Shown: positions 36,863 to 46,886 of the stretch, one piece after another
Layout of the letters: every line of letters starts with the position of its first letter
Numbering within the stretch: position 1 is the stretch's first letter
Assembly: GCF_016651255.1 (NCBI RefSeq)
Contig: NZ_JAEKEG010000079.1
Location: forward strand, 1 to 46,989
Direction of reading: 5' to 3'
Source of the DNA: Pseudomonas sp. TH10
GTDB taxonomy: Bacteria > Pseudomonadota > Gammaproteobacteria > Pseudomonadales > Pseudomonadaceae
Length of the DNA: 46,989 bases
Notes under the pieces: model-generated
Databases searched by the model: none
What the model was told of the DNA's origin: nothing
The model's input: the letters and a program-made list of their open reading frames with translations, nothing else
Position numbers and translations under genes: made by a program

Positions 36863-37768
36863 ATGACCCGTACAGCTCGCGTGACCGACCCTTCCTACGA
36901 GTTGATGGATGACCACAACGGGTTATCCATCATCTATCGCCAGCACGGTTTTCCTTGCCCGCTGGTTCGCTGGCATTTTCACAAGGAGTACGAACTGCAC
37001 TTGATTGTCGCCAGCTCAGGCAAGGTGTTCATTGGCGACTACATCGGCAACTTCTACCCGGAGACGCTGTTTCTCACCGGCCCGAATTTGCCGCACAACT
37101 GGATCAGCCAGGTGGCCGAAGATGAAGTCGTGGAAAAACGCGACATGCTGGTCAATTTCACCGACGACTTGTTTGAAACCGGCCATCAGGTGTTCGCCGA
37201 GCTGAAAACCCTGGTGCCCTTGCTGGAACGCGCGCAATACGGCATCGAGTTTCGCTGCAAACGCACCATACGCCAGGCCATGGGCCTGATGCAACGCATT
37301 GCCGATACCCGCGGCGTCACGCGCCTGGGGCATTTTTTCATTCTGCTGGAGTTGCTGGCAGCCTCTGACGACTTTCAGTTGCTGTCCGGCGCCACCTCGC
37401 CGCAGTTGGCCGACGAGCACAACGTCGACCGCACTAACCGAGCGGTTGATTACATCTTTGCGCACTACGCCCGGGAGCTTCCGCTGGAGGAGGTTGCCGA
37501 GCACCTGGGCATGAAGCCGACGTACTTCAGTCGAGTGTTCAAGCAATCCACGGGGCGCTGTTTCATCGAATTCGTCAACCGCCTGCGCATCAGTAAGTCC
37601 TGCGAGTTGCTGGCCGACGGCGACAAACCGGTGACCGAGGTGTGTTTCGAGTCGGGGTTCAACAACATTTCCAACTTCAATCGGCGTTTTCAGCAGTTGA
37701 AGGGCATGACGCCTTCGCATTATCGGCGGCTCGCGGTACAGCGGCTTACCGAGCAGAATTCTGGTTGA
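36863..37768 (+). CDS. mtlR: AraC family activator MtlR
   Basis: A 301-residue AraC-type regulator. The N-terminal cupin (about 25-110) holds WHFHKEYELHLIVASSGKVFIGDY; the C-terminal DNA-binding domain (about 195-295) has LEEVAEHLGMKPTYFSRVFKQSTG and VTEVCFESGFNNISNFNRRFQQLKGMTPSHYR. MtlR of P. fluorescens activates the mannitol, arabitol and glucitol operon mtlEFGKDYZ when polyol is present (known). Here it lies directly upstream of mtlE on the same strand with 156 bp between, which fits. ATG 36863 has only a weak ribosome site. Confidence 0.92.
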   Translation: MTRTARVTDPSYELMDDHNGLSIIYRQHGFPCPLVRWHFHKEYELHLIVASSGKVFIGDYIGNFYPETLFLTGPNLPHNWISQVAEDEVVEKRDMLVNFTDDLFETGHQVFAELKTLVPLLERAQYGIEFRCKRTIRQAMGLMQRIADTRGVTRLGHFFILLELLAASDDFQLLSGATSPQLADEHNVDRTNRAVDYIFAHYARELPLEEVAEHLGMKPTYFSRVFKQSTGRCFIEFVNRLRISKSCELLADGDKPVTEVCFESGFNNISNFNRRFQQLKGMTPSHYRRLAVQRLTEQNSG

Positions 37769-37773
37769 GCGCC

Positions 37774-37845
37774 AGTGCAAAAAAGTATCGGTTCAAGTGC
37801 TACGGATGATTTGTCAGTCCGGCAATTGAAGGCTGTAATCAGTGC
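37774..37845 (+). promoter_or_regulatory. Candidate MtlR operator region upstream of mtlE
   Basis: AGTGC occurs at 37774, 37796 and 37841, that is 22 and 45 bases apart, about two and four helical turns, as expected for AraC-type direct repeats. The two outer copies share CAGTGCA. These are 80-150 bases before the mtlE start. The match is short and unproven. Confidence 0.35.
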
Positions 37846-37924
37846 ACATTCTTCCTGCCTTCGGAAGACACAAAAACAATAACTGTCCTTCTGCCACCCG
37901 CCGGGTGCAGAAAAGGAGTGCACG

Positions 37925-39235
37925 ATGCAACCCACTGCAAAAGCTCTGCTTGCCCTCACCTGCATGACCCTCAGCAGCGTCAGCCTTGGCGCCCAGACCC
38001 TGACCATCGCCACCGTCAACAACAGCGACATGATCCGCATGCAAAAGCTCTCGAAAACCTTCGAGACCGAGCATCCGGACATCAAGCTCAATTGGGTGGT
38101 ACTGGAAGAAAACGTTCTGCGCCAACGCCTGACTACCGACATCGCCACCCAGGGTGGTCAGTTCGACGTGTTGACCATCGGCATGTACGAAGCGGCACTG
38201 TGGGGAGCCAAGGGCTGGCTTGAACCGATGAAGGACCTGCCGGCCAACTATGCCCTCGACGATGTATTCCCGTCAGTGCGTGAAGGGTTGTCGGTCAAGG
38301 GTTCGCTGTATGCCCTGCCGTTCTACGCGGAAAGCTCGATCACCTATTACCGCACCGATCTGTTCAAGGATGCCGGGCTGACCATGCCCGAGCGTCCAAC
38401 CTGGGAACAGATCGCCGGCTTCGCTGAAAAACTCACCAACAAAGACAAAGAGCAGTACGGCATCTGCTTGCGCGGCAAGGCTGGCTGGGGCGAGAACATG
38501 GCGCTGATCACCACCGTTGCCAATGCTTACGGCGCACGCTGGTTCGATGAGAAGTGGCAGCCGGAATTCACCGGCCCCGAGTGGAAAAACGCGCTGAACT
38601 TCTACGTCGACACCATGAAGAAATCCGGCCCGCCGGGCGCCTCCAGCAACGGTTTCAATGAAAACCTCGCCCTGTTCAACAGCGGCAAATGCGCAATCTG
38701 GGTCGATGCCAGCGTTGCCGGGTCGTTTGTCACTGACAAGACCCAGAGCAAAGTCGCTGACCATGTCGGCTTCACGTTTGCCCCGCATCAGGTCACCGAC
38801 AAGGGTTCGGCCTGGCTGTACTCCTGGGCACTGGCGATACCCGCCAGCTCCAAGGCCAAGGAGGCGGCGAAAACCTTCAGCGCCTGGGCCACTTCCAGGG
38901 AATACGGCGTACTGGTTGCCGAAAAAGATGGCATTGCCAACGTACCACCTGGCACCCGGGCCTCGACTTACAGCGACGCTTACATGAGCGCCGCGCCATT
39001 CGCCAAGGTCACGCTTGAATCCCTCAAGGCTGCGGACCCGAGCAAACCGACCCTCAAGCCGGTGCCCTACATCGGCATCCAGTTGGTGACCATTCCCGAG
39101 TTCCAGGGCATTGGCACCCAGGTCGGCAAATCGTTTTCGGCGGCGCTGATTGGCCAGACCTCGGTCGACCAGGCGCTGACGGCGGCGCAGCAAACCACCG
39201 AGCGAGAGATGAAGCGCGCGGGTTATCCGAAGTAA
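37925..39235 (+). CDS. mtlE: Polyol ABC transporter substrate-binding protein MtlE
   Basis: A 436-residue periplasmic binding protein of the carbohydrate class (SBP family 1). The signal peptide is at 1-23 (cleavage after SLGA, before QTLTIA). The binding-protein core has FDVLTIGMYEAALWGAKGWLEP and ALPFYAESSITYYRTDLFKDAGL. It captures mannitol, arabitol or glucitol for MtlFGK. GGAG in AAAAGGAGTG lies 7 bases before the ATG. A REPIN fills the gap to mtlF, the same arrangement as malE-malF of E. coli, which may raise the amount of binding protein. Confidence 0.95.
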   Translation: MQPTAKALLALTCMTLSSVSLGAQTLTIATVNNSDMIRMQKLSKTFETEHPDIKLNWVVLEENVLRQRLTTDIATQGGQFDVLTIGMYEAALWGAKGWLEPMKDLPANYALDDVFPSVREGLSVKGSLYALPFYAESSITYYRTDLFKDAGLTMPERPTWEQIAGFAEKLTNKDKEQYGICLRGKAGWGENMALITTVANAYGARWFDEKWQPEFTGPEWKNALNFYVDTMKKSGPPGASSNGFNENLALFNSGKCAIWVDASVAGSFVTDKTQSKVADHVGFTFAPHQVTDKGSAWLYSWALAIPASSKAKEAAKTFSAWATSREYGVLVAEKDGIANVPPGTRASTYSDAYMSAAPFAKVTLESLKAADPSKPTLKPVPYIGIQLVTIPEFQGIGTQVGKSFSAALIGQTSVDQALTAAQQTTEREMKRAGYPK

Positions 39236-39247
39236 CCCGCGTCCCCT

Positions 39248-39331
39248 TGTAGGAGCGAGCTCGCTCGCGATGGTGCGTCAGGCGACACCCATTTATCTGA
39301 CTCCACCATCGCGAGCAAGCTCGCGCCTACA
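39248..39331. repeat. REPIN between mtlE and mtlF
   Basis: Two 28-base REP arms face each other: 39248-39275 (TGTAGGAGCGAGCTCGCTCG then CGATGGTG) and 39304-39331 (CACCATCGCGAGCAAGCTCG then CGCCTACA). They differ from perfect inversion by two bases. Each arm also folds alone. This is the P. fluorescens GAGCGAGC repeat class. Confidence 0.93.
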
Positions 39332-39369
39332 GATCTTTATCTGCCTGTTCCCAATCGGTTGTGATCGCC

Positions 39370-40296
39370 ATGAATACTTCAACTGCCAAAGCCCACCTCA
39401 ACCTGTCGCAACCCCAGCGCAAGGTCCGCGTACGCAATCCCGGCTGGTTTCTGGTCAGCCCTTCGGTGGCCCTGTTGCTGCTGTGGATGATCGTGCCGCT
39501 GGGCATGACCATTTACTTTTCGATGATCCGCTACAACCTGCTCAACCCCGGCGAGAACGAGTTCGTCGGGCTGGAGAACTTCAGCTACTTTCTGACCGAC
39601 TCCGGGTTTCTGCCCGGTGCCACCAACACCCTGCTGCTGGTCGGTAGCGTGTTGCTGATCAGCGTGGTGTTTGGGGTACTCATCAGTGCCTTGCTGGAAG
39701 CGAGCGAATTTCTCGGTCGCGGCATCGTGCGGGTCATGCTGATTTCGCCGTTCTTCATCATGCCCACGGTCGGTGCGCTGATCTGGAAGAACCTGATTTT
39801 CCACCCGGTTTCCGGGATCCTCGCCTACGTCTGGAAGCTGTTCGGCGCGCAACCGGTGGATTGGCTGGCGCACTACCCGCTGCTGTCGATCATCATCATT
39901 GTCTCTTGGCAGTGGCTGCCCTTCGCGATCCTGATTCTGATGACCGCCATGCAGTCCCTCGACCAGGAACAGAAAGAAGCCGCGCGTCTCGACGGCGCCG
40001 GGCCTGTCGCTATTTTCTGGCACTTGACCCTGCCGCATCTGGCACGCCCCATTGCCGTCGTGGTGATGATCGAAACCATCTTCCTGCTCTCGGTGTTTGC
40101 CGAGATTTTCACCACCACCAACGGCGGCCCCGGCTACGCCTCGACCAACCTCGCCTACCTGATCTACAACCAGGCGCTGGTGCAGTTCGACGTCGGCATG
40201 GCTTCGGCGGGCGGCTTGATTGCCGTGGTCATTGCCAACATCGCGGCGATCATTCTGGTGCGGATGATCGGCAAAAACCTGACTGACAAAGCCTGA
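39370..40296 (+). CDS. mtlF: Polyol ABC transporter permease MtlF
   Basis: A 308-residue inner-membrane permease of the MalF class with six or so helices (first about 31-51, PSVALLLLWMIVPLGMTIYF). The EAA loop that contacts the ATPase is EQKEAARLDGAGPVAIFWHL. ATG 39370 gives MNTSTAKAHLNL; no strong ribosome site precedes it, so after the long REPIN gap it may be weakly translated relative to mtlE. The mtlG gene follows after 8 bp. Confidence 0.95.
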   Translation: MNTSTAKAHLNLSQPQRKVRVRNPGWFLVSPSVALLLLWMIVPLGMTIYFSMIRYNLLNPGENEFVGLENFSYFLTDSGFLPGATNTLLLVGSVLLISVVFGVLISALLEASEFLGRGIVRVMLISPFFIMPTVGALIWKNLIFHPVSGILAYVWKLFGAQPVDWLAHYPLLSIIIIVSWQWLPFAILILMTAMQSLDQEQKEAARLDGAGPVAIFWHLTLPHLARPIAVVVMIETIFLLSVFAEIFTTTNGGPGYASTNLAYLIYNQALVQFDVGMASAGGLIAVVIANIAAIILVRMIGKNLTDKA

Positions 40297-40304
40297 GGCC
40301 CGCC

Positions 40305-41135
40305 ATGACTCTTCAACAATCCCGCCGGCTGCAAAGCCTGCTGCTCGGCACCCTCGCCTGGGCTATCGCAATCGTGATTTTCTTCCCGATCTTCTGGATG
40401 GTACTGACCAGTTTCAAAACCGAAATCGACGCCTTCGCCACGCCGCCGCAATTCATCTTCACGCCGACGCTGGAGAACTATCTGCACATCAACGAGCGCA
40501 GCGACTACTTCAGTTTCGCCTGGAACTCGGTGGTGATTTCGTTCAGCGCTACCGCTCTGTGCCTGCTGATCGCGGTGCCGGCGGCGTACTCGATGGCGTT
40601 CTACGAAACCCAGCGCACCAAGGGCACGCTGCTGTGGATGCTCTCGACCAAGATGCTGCCGCCGGTGGGCGTGCTGATGCCGATCTACCTGCTGGCCAAG
40701 AGCTTCGGCCTGCTCGATACGCGCATCGCGCTGATCGTGATCTACACGCTGATCAACCTGCCGATCGTGGTCTGGATGATTTACACCTACTTCAAGGACA
40801 TCCCCAAAGACATCCTCGAAGCCGCACGTCTCGATGGCGCCACGCTGTGGCAGGAGATGGTCCGCGTGTTGCTGCCGATTGCCAAGGGAGGCCTCGCCTC
40901 GACCGTGCTGCTGTCGCTGATCCTGTGCTGGAACGAAGCCTTCTGGTCGTTGAACCTGACCTCGTCAAAAGCTGCGCCGCTGACCGCGCTGATCGCCTCT
41001 TACTCAAGCCCCGAGGGACTGTTCTGGGCCAAATTGTCGGCGGTCTCGACCCTGGCCTGTGCGCCGATCCTGATCTTCGGCTGGATCAGCCAGAAGCAGC
41101 TGGTGCGCGGCCTCTCCTTCGGCGCCGTGAAATGA
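40305..41135 (+). CDS. mtlG: Polyol ABC transporter permease MtlG
   Basis: A 276-residue permease of the MalG class. Membrane helices include 14-34 (LLGTLAWAIAIVIFFPIFWMV) and several later ones; the EAA loop is ILEAARLDGATLWQEMVRVLLP. It pairs with MtlF to form the channel. A REPIN of the other class and a ribosome site (GGAGG) lie between its stop and mtlK. Confidence 0.95.
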   Translation: MTLQQSRRLQSLLLGTLAWAIAIVIFFPIFWMVLTSFKTEIDAFATPPQFIFTPTLENYLHINERSDYFSFAWNSVVISFSATALCLLIAVPAAYSMAFYETQRTKGTLLWMLSTKMLPPVGVLMPIYLLAKSFGLLDTRIALIVIYTLINLPIVVWMIYTYFKDIPKDILEAARLDGATLWQEMVRVLLPIAKGGLASTVLLSLILCWNEAFWSLNLTSSKAAPLTALIASYSSPEGLFWAKLSAVSTLACAPILIFGWISQKQLVRGLSFGAVK

Positions 41136-41148
41136 AATTTGAAAAGCG

Positions 41149-41230
41149 AAAGATCGCAGCCTTCGGCAGCTTCTACATAAAGCATGCCGTCCCCCTGTAG
41201 GAGCTGCCGCAGGCTGCGATCTTTTGATCT
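41149..41230. repeat. REPIN between mtlG and mtlK
   Basis: Left arm 41149-41177 (AAAGATCGCAGCCTTCGGCA then GCTTCTACA) and right arm 41196-41230 (TGTAGGAGCTGCCGCAGGCT then GCGATCTTTTGATCT) are near-perfect inverted copies. This is the GGAGCTGCC repeat class also present at 28047-28170. Confidence 0.9.
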
Positions 41231-41259
41231 TAAAAAAAACAACGCGGAGGCCCATCATC

Positions 41260-42362
<1,103 letters not shown>

Positions 42363-42378
42363 TTTGCGAGAGCCAGTG

Positions 42379-43851
42379 ATGAAACTCAACAAACAGAATT
42401 TGCCTCACCTTGCTGCCGAAGTGCGCCTGCCGGCCTACGCCTTAAGCGACACCCGCCAGGGTATCGCGCACATTGGCGTCGGCGGTTTCCACCGGGCGCA
42501 CCAGGCGTATTACACCGATGCGCTGATGAACCTGGGCATAGACCTGGACTGGGCCATTTGCGGCGTCGGCCTGCGCGGCGAAGACCGCCGCGCCCGCGAC
42601 GACCTCAAAGAGCAGGATTACCTGTTCACCCTGTTCGAACTCGGCGACAGCGATGACACCGAAGTCCGTGTGATCGGCGCGATCCGCGACATGCTGCTGG
42701 CCGAGGACGGCGCTCAAGCACTGATCGATAAACTCGCCGACCCGCACATCCGCATCGTTTCGCTGACCATCACCGAGGGCGGCTATTGCATCGATGACAG
42801 CAACGGCGAGTTCATGGCGCACCTGCCGCAGGTGCAACATGATCTGGCGCACCCGCAAGCGCCGAAAACCGTGTTCGGATTTCTCTGTGCAGCATTGGCC
42901 AAACGCCGTGCGGCGGGCACGGCGGCGTTCACCGTGATGTCCTGCGATAACCTCCCGCACAACGGCGCGGTGACTCGTAAGGCATTGCTGGCCTTCGCGT
43001 CGCTACTCGACGCTGAACTGCGCGACTGGATCGACGCCAACGTCAGTTTTCCCAACGCCATGGTCGACCGCATCACACCAATGACCAGCACCGCGCATCG
43101 CCTGCAACTGGCCGACAAACATGCGGTGGACGATGCCTGGCCGGTGGTCTGCGAGCCGTTTGTGCAATGGGTGCTGGAAGACAAGTTCGTCAACGGGCGG
43201 CCAGCATGGGAAAAGGTTGGTGTGCAGTTCACCAACGACGTCTCGCCTTACGAAGAGATGAAGATCAAATTGCTCAACGGCAGTCACTTGGCGTTGACGT
43301 ATCTGGGCTTCCTCAAAGGTTATCGCTACGTCCACGAGACGATGAACGATCCGTTGTTCGTGCGTTACATGCGCGCCTTTATGGATCTCGACGTCACCCC
43401 ACAACTCGCGCCGGTGCCGGGGATCGATCTGAGCGATTACAAAGACACGCTGGTGGCGCGGTTCTCCAACCAGGCGATTGCCGATCAGCTTGAGCGCGTG
43501 TGCTCGGACGGGTCGTCGAAGTTTCCCAAGTTCACCATTCCGACGATCAATCGGCTGATTGCCGATGGGCGCGAGACGAAGCGTGCGGCGCTCGTCGTCG
43601 CGGCCTGGGCGCTGTACTTGAAGGGTGTCGACGAAAATGGCGATACCTACACGATCCCAGATCCGCGGGCGATGTTCTGCCAGGCATTGGTGGCCGATGA
43701 TGCGCTGGTGACTCAGCGCTTGCTGGGGGTTGAGGAGATTTTCGGTACGGCCATCGCGCAGTCGCCCGAGTTTGTCGCGGCGTTCGAATGGTGCTGCAAC
43801 AGCTTGCGCGAGGTGGGGGTGACACGCACGTTGGAGCGGGTCCTGGCGTAG
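42379..43851 (+). CDS. mtlD: Mannitol 2-dehydrogenase MtlD
   Basis: A 490-residue NAD-dependent long-chain secondary alcohol dehydrogenase that oxidises D-mannitol to fructose and also D-arabitol to xylulose. The N-terminal nucleotide site is IGVGGFHRAHQAYY. The active-site residues fall at exactly the numbers known for the P. fluorescens enzyme: Lys295, Asn300 and His303 in KIKLLNGSH, and Asn191 in CDNLP. ATG 42379 gives MKLNKQNLPHL. It begins 16 bp after mtlK. Its products feed the two kinases downstream. Confidence 0.97.
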   Translation: MKLNKQNLPHLAAEVRLPAYALSDTRQGIAHIGVGGFHRAHQAYYTDALMNLGIDLDWAICGVGLRGEDRRARDDLKEQDYLFTLFELGDSDDTEVRVIGAIRDMLLAEDGAQALIDKLADPHIRIVSLTITEGGYCIDDSNGEFMAHLPQVQHDLAHPQAPKTVFGFLCAALAKRRAAGTAAFTVMSCDNLPHNGAVTRKALLAFASLLDAELRDWIDANVSFPNAMVDRITPMTSTAHRLQLADKHAVDDAWPVVCEPFVQWVLEDKFVNGRPAWEKVGVQFTNDVSPYEEMKIKLLNGSHLALTYLGFLKGYRYVHETMNDPLFVRYMRAFMDLDVTPQLAPVPGIDLSDYKDTLVARFSNQAIADQLERVCSDGSSKFPKFTIPTINRLIADGRETKRAALVVAAWALYLKGVDENGDTYTIPDPRAMFCQALVADDALVTQRLLGVEEIFGTAIAQSPEFVAAFEWCCNSLREVGVTRTLERVLA

Positions 43852-43860
43852 CCTCAGTTC

Positions 43861-43884
43861 TGTGGGAGCGAGCCTGCTCGCGAT
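43861..43884. repeat. Single REP element between mtlD and mtlY
   Basis: TGTGGGAGCGAGCCTGCTCG then CGAT is one copy of the GAGCGAGC REP class, 9 bases after the mtlD stop. No inverted partner follows before mtlY. Confidence 0.85.
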
Positions 43885-43924
43885 CAGCCTCACCGAGGTT
43901 CAGATGAAACACCAAGGATCAACC

Positions 43925-45421
43925 ATGGCACATCAACAGCTATACCTGGGCATCGACTGTGGCACCCAGGGCACCAAGGCCCTGATCCTCGACGCCCACA
44001 GCGGTCAGGTGCTGGGTCAGGGCGCCGCGGAGCACAGCCTGATCAGTGGGGCCAACGGCCGACGCGAGCAAGACACCCGTCAGTGGCTCGATGCATTTGC
44101 CCTGGCGACACGCCGCGCATTGCAGGCGGCTAATGTCGACGGTCAGGGCATCCGGGGTATCGCCGTCTCCGGGCAGCAACATGGCCTGGTGCTGCTGGAC
44201 CACCAGGGTCAGGTACTGCGCCCGGCCAAGTTATGGTGCGACACCGAGTCCACCCCGCAGAACGATCGCCTGCTGGCGTTGCTGGGCGGGGAAAAGGGTT
44301 CTCTGGAGCGACTTGGCGTGGTGATCGCCCCAGGCTATACCCTGTCCAAACTGCTCTGGACTCGGGACCATCACCCGCAAGTGTTTGCCCGCATCGCCCA
44401 TATCCTGTTGCCCCACGATTACCTCAATTATTGGCTCACAGGCCGTTGCTGCAGTGAATATGGCGATGCCTCCGGCACGGGTTACTTCGATGTTCGCACG
44501 CGCCAGTGGGATACGCAGTTACTGCGCGAGATCGATCCCTCCGGGAGGCTGGAAGCGGCGCTGCCCGAACTGGTCGGCGCCGACCAGCCAGTCGGCACCA
44601 TCAGGCCGGACATCGCGGCACTCCTGGGGGTCAACCCGCAGGCACGCGTTGCCAGCGGCGGCGGTGACAACATGATGGGTGCGATTGGCACTGGCAACAT
44701 TCAGCCCGGCGCCATCACCATGAGCCTGGGCTCGTCGGGAACGGTGTATGCCTATGCCGACCAGCCACGGGTCAGCTTCGATGGGTCGGTGGCCACGTTC
44801 TGCTCCTCCAGCGGCGGCTGGTTGCCGCTGATCTGCACCATGAACCTGACCAATGCCACCGGCGCGATTCGCGAACTGTTCGAGCTGGATCTCGACCGGT
44901 TCAATGAGCTGGTGGCGCAGGCACCGATTGGCGCGGAGGGTGTCAGTCTGTTGCCGTTCTTCAACGGCGAACGTGTTCCCGCCCTGCCCCACGCCACCGG
45001 CAGCCTGCACGGATTGACGCTGGATAATCTGACCCAAGCCAACCTGTGCCGTGCCGCCGTTGAAGGCACCACATTCGGTTTGCGTTATGGGCTGGATTTA
45101 CTGCGCCAGAATGGTTTACAAAGCCGCAGCATTTGCCTGATCGGCGGTGGCTCGAAAAGCCCGGTGTGGCGACAGATCGTTGCCGACATCATGAACACCC
45201 CGGTCATCTGCACCGAGCAGAGCGAAGCCGCAGCCCTCGGTGCTGCGATTCAGGCAGCGTGGTGCGTGTCACTGGCAGATGGAGCAGCCGTCAGCCTCAA
45301 AGTCTTGTGCGAGCGCTGCGTGCAACTCGACCTGAGCAGCGAAACCCTGCCGGTCGCCGCCAATGTCGCCGCGTATGAGCCGCTGTACAAACGTTACCGA
45401 CAGCATGTCGCAACCCTTTGA
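43925..45421 (+). CDS. mtlY: Xylulokinase MtlY
   Basis: A 498-residue FGGY-family kinase that phosphorylates D-xylulose formed from arabitol to xylulose 5-phosphate. It shows the ATP-site start LGIDCGTQGTKALI, the FGGY core with VSGQQHGLVLLD, and the C-terminal motif LIGGGSKSPVWRQIVADI. ATG 43925 has AAGGA 7 bases upstream; the in-frame ATG at 43904 has no such site. mtlZ follows after 13 bp. Confidence 0.94.
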   Translation: MAHQQLYLGIDCGTQGTKALILDAHSGQVLGQGAAEHSLISGANGRREQDTRQWLDAFALATRRALQAANVDGQGIRGIAVSGQQHGLVLLDHQGQVLRPAKLWCDTESTPQNDRLLALLGGEKGSLERLGVVIAPGYTLSKLLWTRDHHPQVFARIAHILLPHDYLNYWLTGRCCSEYGDASGTGYFDVRTRQWDTQLLREIDPSGRLEAALPELVGADQPVGTIRPDIAALLGVNPQARVASGGGDNMMGAIGTGNIQPGAITMSLGSSGTVYAYADQPRVSFDGSVATFCSSSGGWLPLICTMNLTNATGAIRELFELDLDRFNELVAQAPIGAEGVSLLPFFNGERVPALPHATGSLHGLTLDNLTQANLCRAAVEGTTFGLRYGLDLLRQNGLQSRSICLIGGGSKSPVWRQIVADIMNTPVICTEQSEAAALGAAIQAAWCVSLADGAAVSLKVLCERCVQLDLSSETLPVAANVAAYEPLYKRYRQHVATL

Positions 45422-45434
45422 AGAGTGAATAATC

Positions 45435-46373
45435 ATGTATCTGGTGTGTGGCGAAGCGCTGTTCGATTTTTTCAGTGAAGAAGACGTCAGTGGCCTGGCG
45501 TCCAAAGTAAATTTCAAGGCCATTGCTGGTGGTTCGCCGTTCAATGTGGCCGTGGGTTTGCGTCGGCTGGGCGTAAAGGCCGCGCTGTTTGCCGGGCTGT
45601 CCAGCGATTACCTGGGCAAGCGTTTGCAGCAGGTGTTGCAGGACGAAGGTGTGGCTACCGACTTCGTGGTGGAATTCGCGGCGCCCACTACCCTGGCGAT
45701 GGTCGCCGTGGGCGCCAATGGCTCGCCGCATTACAGCTTTCGGGGCGAAGGTTGCGCTGACCGGCAGCTGCGCCTCGACCATCTTCCGCTGCTGCCGGCC
45801 TACATACGCGGCCTGCATGTCGGTTCCTACTCGCTGGTGGTACAGCCGGTTGCCGATACCCTCCTGGCATTGGTGCGCAGAGAAAGCGGTAAGCGCTTGA
45901 TCAGCCTGGATCCGAATGTGCGGCTCAATCCAGAGCCGAACATCGAATTGTGGCGCTCGCGAGTGGCGATGCTGGTCGAGCATGCCGACCTGATCAAGGT
46001 CAGCGACGAGGACCTGAGCCTGTTATATCCCGAACAGGACCCGCAGCGGGTGATCGAGGGCTGGCTGGAGCATCGCTGTCAGCTGGTGTTCCTGACTCGC
46101 GGTGGCGAAGGTGCGACGGTGTTCAGTCGTCGACACGGCGCCTGGTCGGTACCGGCCTGCGCCGTGGAGATTGCCGACACCGTCGGTGCCGGCGATACCT
46201 TCCAGGCGGCATTGATCGCCTGGCTGACGGAGCAGCAACTGGATTCGGTGCAGGGTTTGCAGCAATTAGAACGCGAGCAGACTGATGCAATGCTCAGGTT
46301 TGCGGTGAGCGCAGCGGCACTGACGTGCACCAGGACCGGGCCGGACTTGCCGTATCGGCATCAGCTGCAATAA
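45435..46373 (+). CDS. mtlZ: Fructokinase MtlZ
   Basis: A 312-residue PfkB/ribokinase-family sugar kinase that phosphorylates fructose formed from mannitol or glucitol. The N-terminal substrate motif is GGSPFNVAVGLRRLGV; the catalytic motif near the C-terminus is DTVGAGDTFQAAL with the base Asp. GAAGAG lies about 9 bases before the ATG. It is the last gene of the mtl operon; a hairpin follows 60 bases later. Confidence 0.94.
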   Translation: MYLVCGEALFDFFSEEDVSGLASKVNFKAIAGGSPFNVAVGLRRLGVKAALFAGLSSDYLGKRLQQVLQDEGVATDFVVEFAAPTTLAMVAVGANGSPHYSFRGEGCADRQLRLDHLPLLPAYIRGLHVGSYSLVVQPVADTLLALVRRESGKRLISLDPNVRLNPEPNIELWRSRVAMLVEHADLIKVSDEDLSLLYPEQDPQRVIEGWLEHRCQLVFLTRGGEGATVFSRRHGAWSVPACAVEIADTVGAGDTFQAALIAWLTEQQLDSVQGLQQLEREQTDAMLRFAVSAAALTCTRTGPDLPYRHQLQ

Positions 46374-46434
46374 ACCTGAAATAGCAGCCTCCAGCCGACA
46401 GGTGGCATGCGGCTAGGTTAACCATCGCTTAACT

Positions 46435-46463
46435 GTGCGGTCCAATAATTGACTGGACCGCAC
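46435..46463 (+). terminator. Hairpin downstream of the mtl operon
   Basis: GTGCGGTCCA and TGGACCGCAC pair perfectly over 10 bp with a 9-base loop, 61 bases past mtlZ. There is no T-run, so it could be a Rho-dependent end, an RNA-stabilising hairpin, or a regulator site before the DUF2790 gene. Confidence 0.5.
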
Positions 46464-46545
46464 GCCTGCAGCTTGCCTGACAGCCCAGTGCGGACCGCTC
46501 GATCCTGATGGTCGAGCTGACCTTTGTCTGCGCTGGAGTACGCTC

Positions 46546-46812
46546 ATGAAAATGCAAACGATATTGCTCGCCACCACCCTTGCCAGTATTTCCTGGGGCG
46601 GCATCGCCCATGCCAATGACGCAGGTACCAGCCAAGCGGTGCCCTACCATTACGGGATGCCCCTGCACGTCGCCAAGGTGGTGGCCCTGACGGAGCCTTC
46701 GACCATGGACTGCAAAGTGGTGACGGCTGAAATGAAATACATCGACAACGCCGGGCAACCTGCGCAAATCAGCTATCGCAAATTGTCGGATGCTTGCAGC
46801 TTGCAGAACTGA
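46546..46812 (+). CDS. DUF2790 small secreted protein
   Basis: An 88-residue protein with a signal peptide (1-24, cleavage after IAHA) and a mature part of the DUF2790 family, common in Pseudomonas and without known function. The family features are YHYGMPLHVAKVVALTEPST, one Cys in MDCKVVTAEMKYIDNAGQP and a second Cys near the end (SDACSLQ), which may form a disulfide in the periplasm. It stands alone and ends at a strong hairpin. Confidence 0.9.
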   Translation: MKMQTILLATTLASISWGGIAHANDAGTSQAVPYHYGMPLHVAKVVALTEPSTMDCKVVTAEMKYIDNAGQPAQISYRKLSDACSLQN

Positions 46813-46817
46813 CGACA

Positions 46818-46849
46818 AAGGGTCTGGCCTGTTGTCAGGCCAGACCCTT
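46818..46849 (+). terminator. Strong hairpin terminator between convergent genes
   Basis: AAGGGTCTGGCCTG and CAGGCCAGACCCTT pair over 14 bp with a 4-base loop, 5 bases after the DUF2790 stop. It can serve both this gene and the minus-strand gene ending at 46887. Confidence 0.88.
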
Positions 46850-46886
46850 GAGTAATAGTCAGATCGCCGGCGGTTATCGTCAGAGC

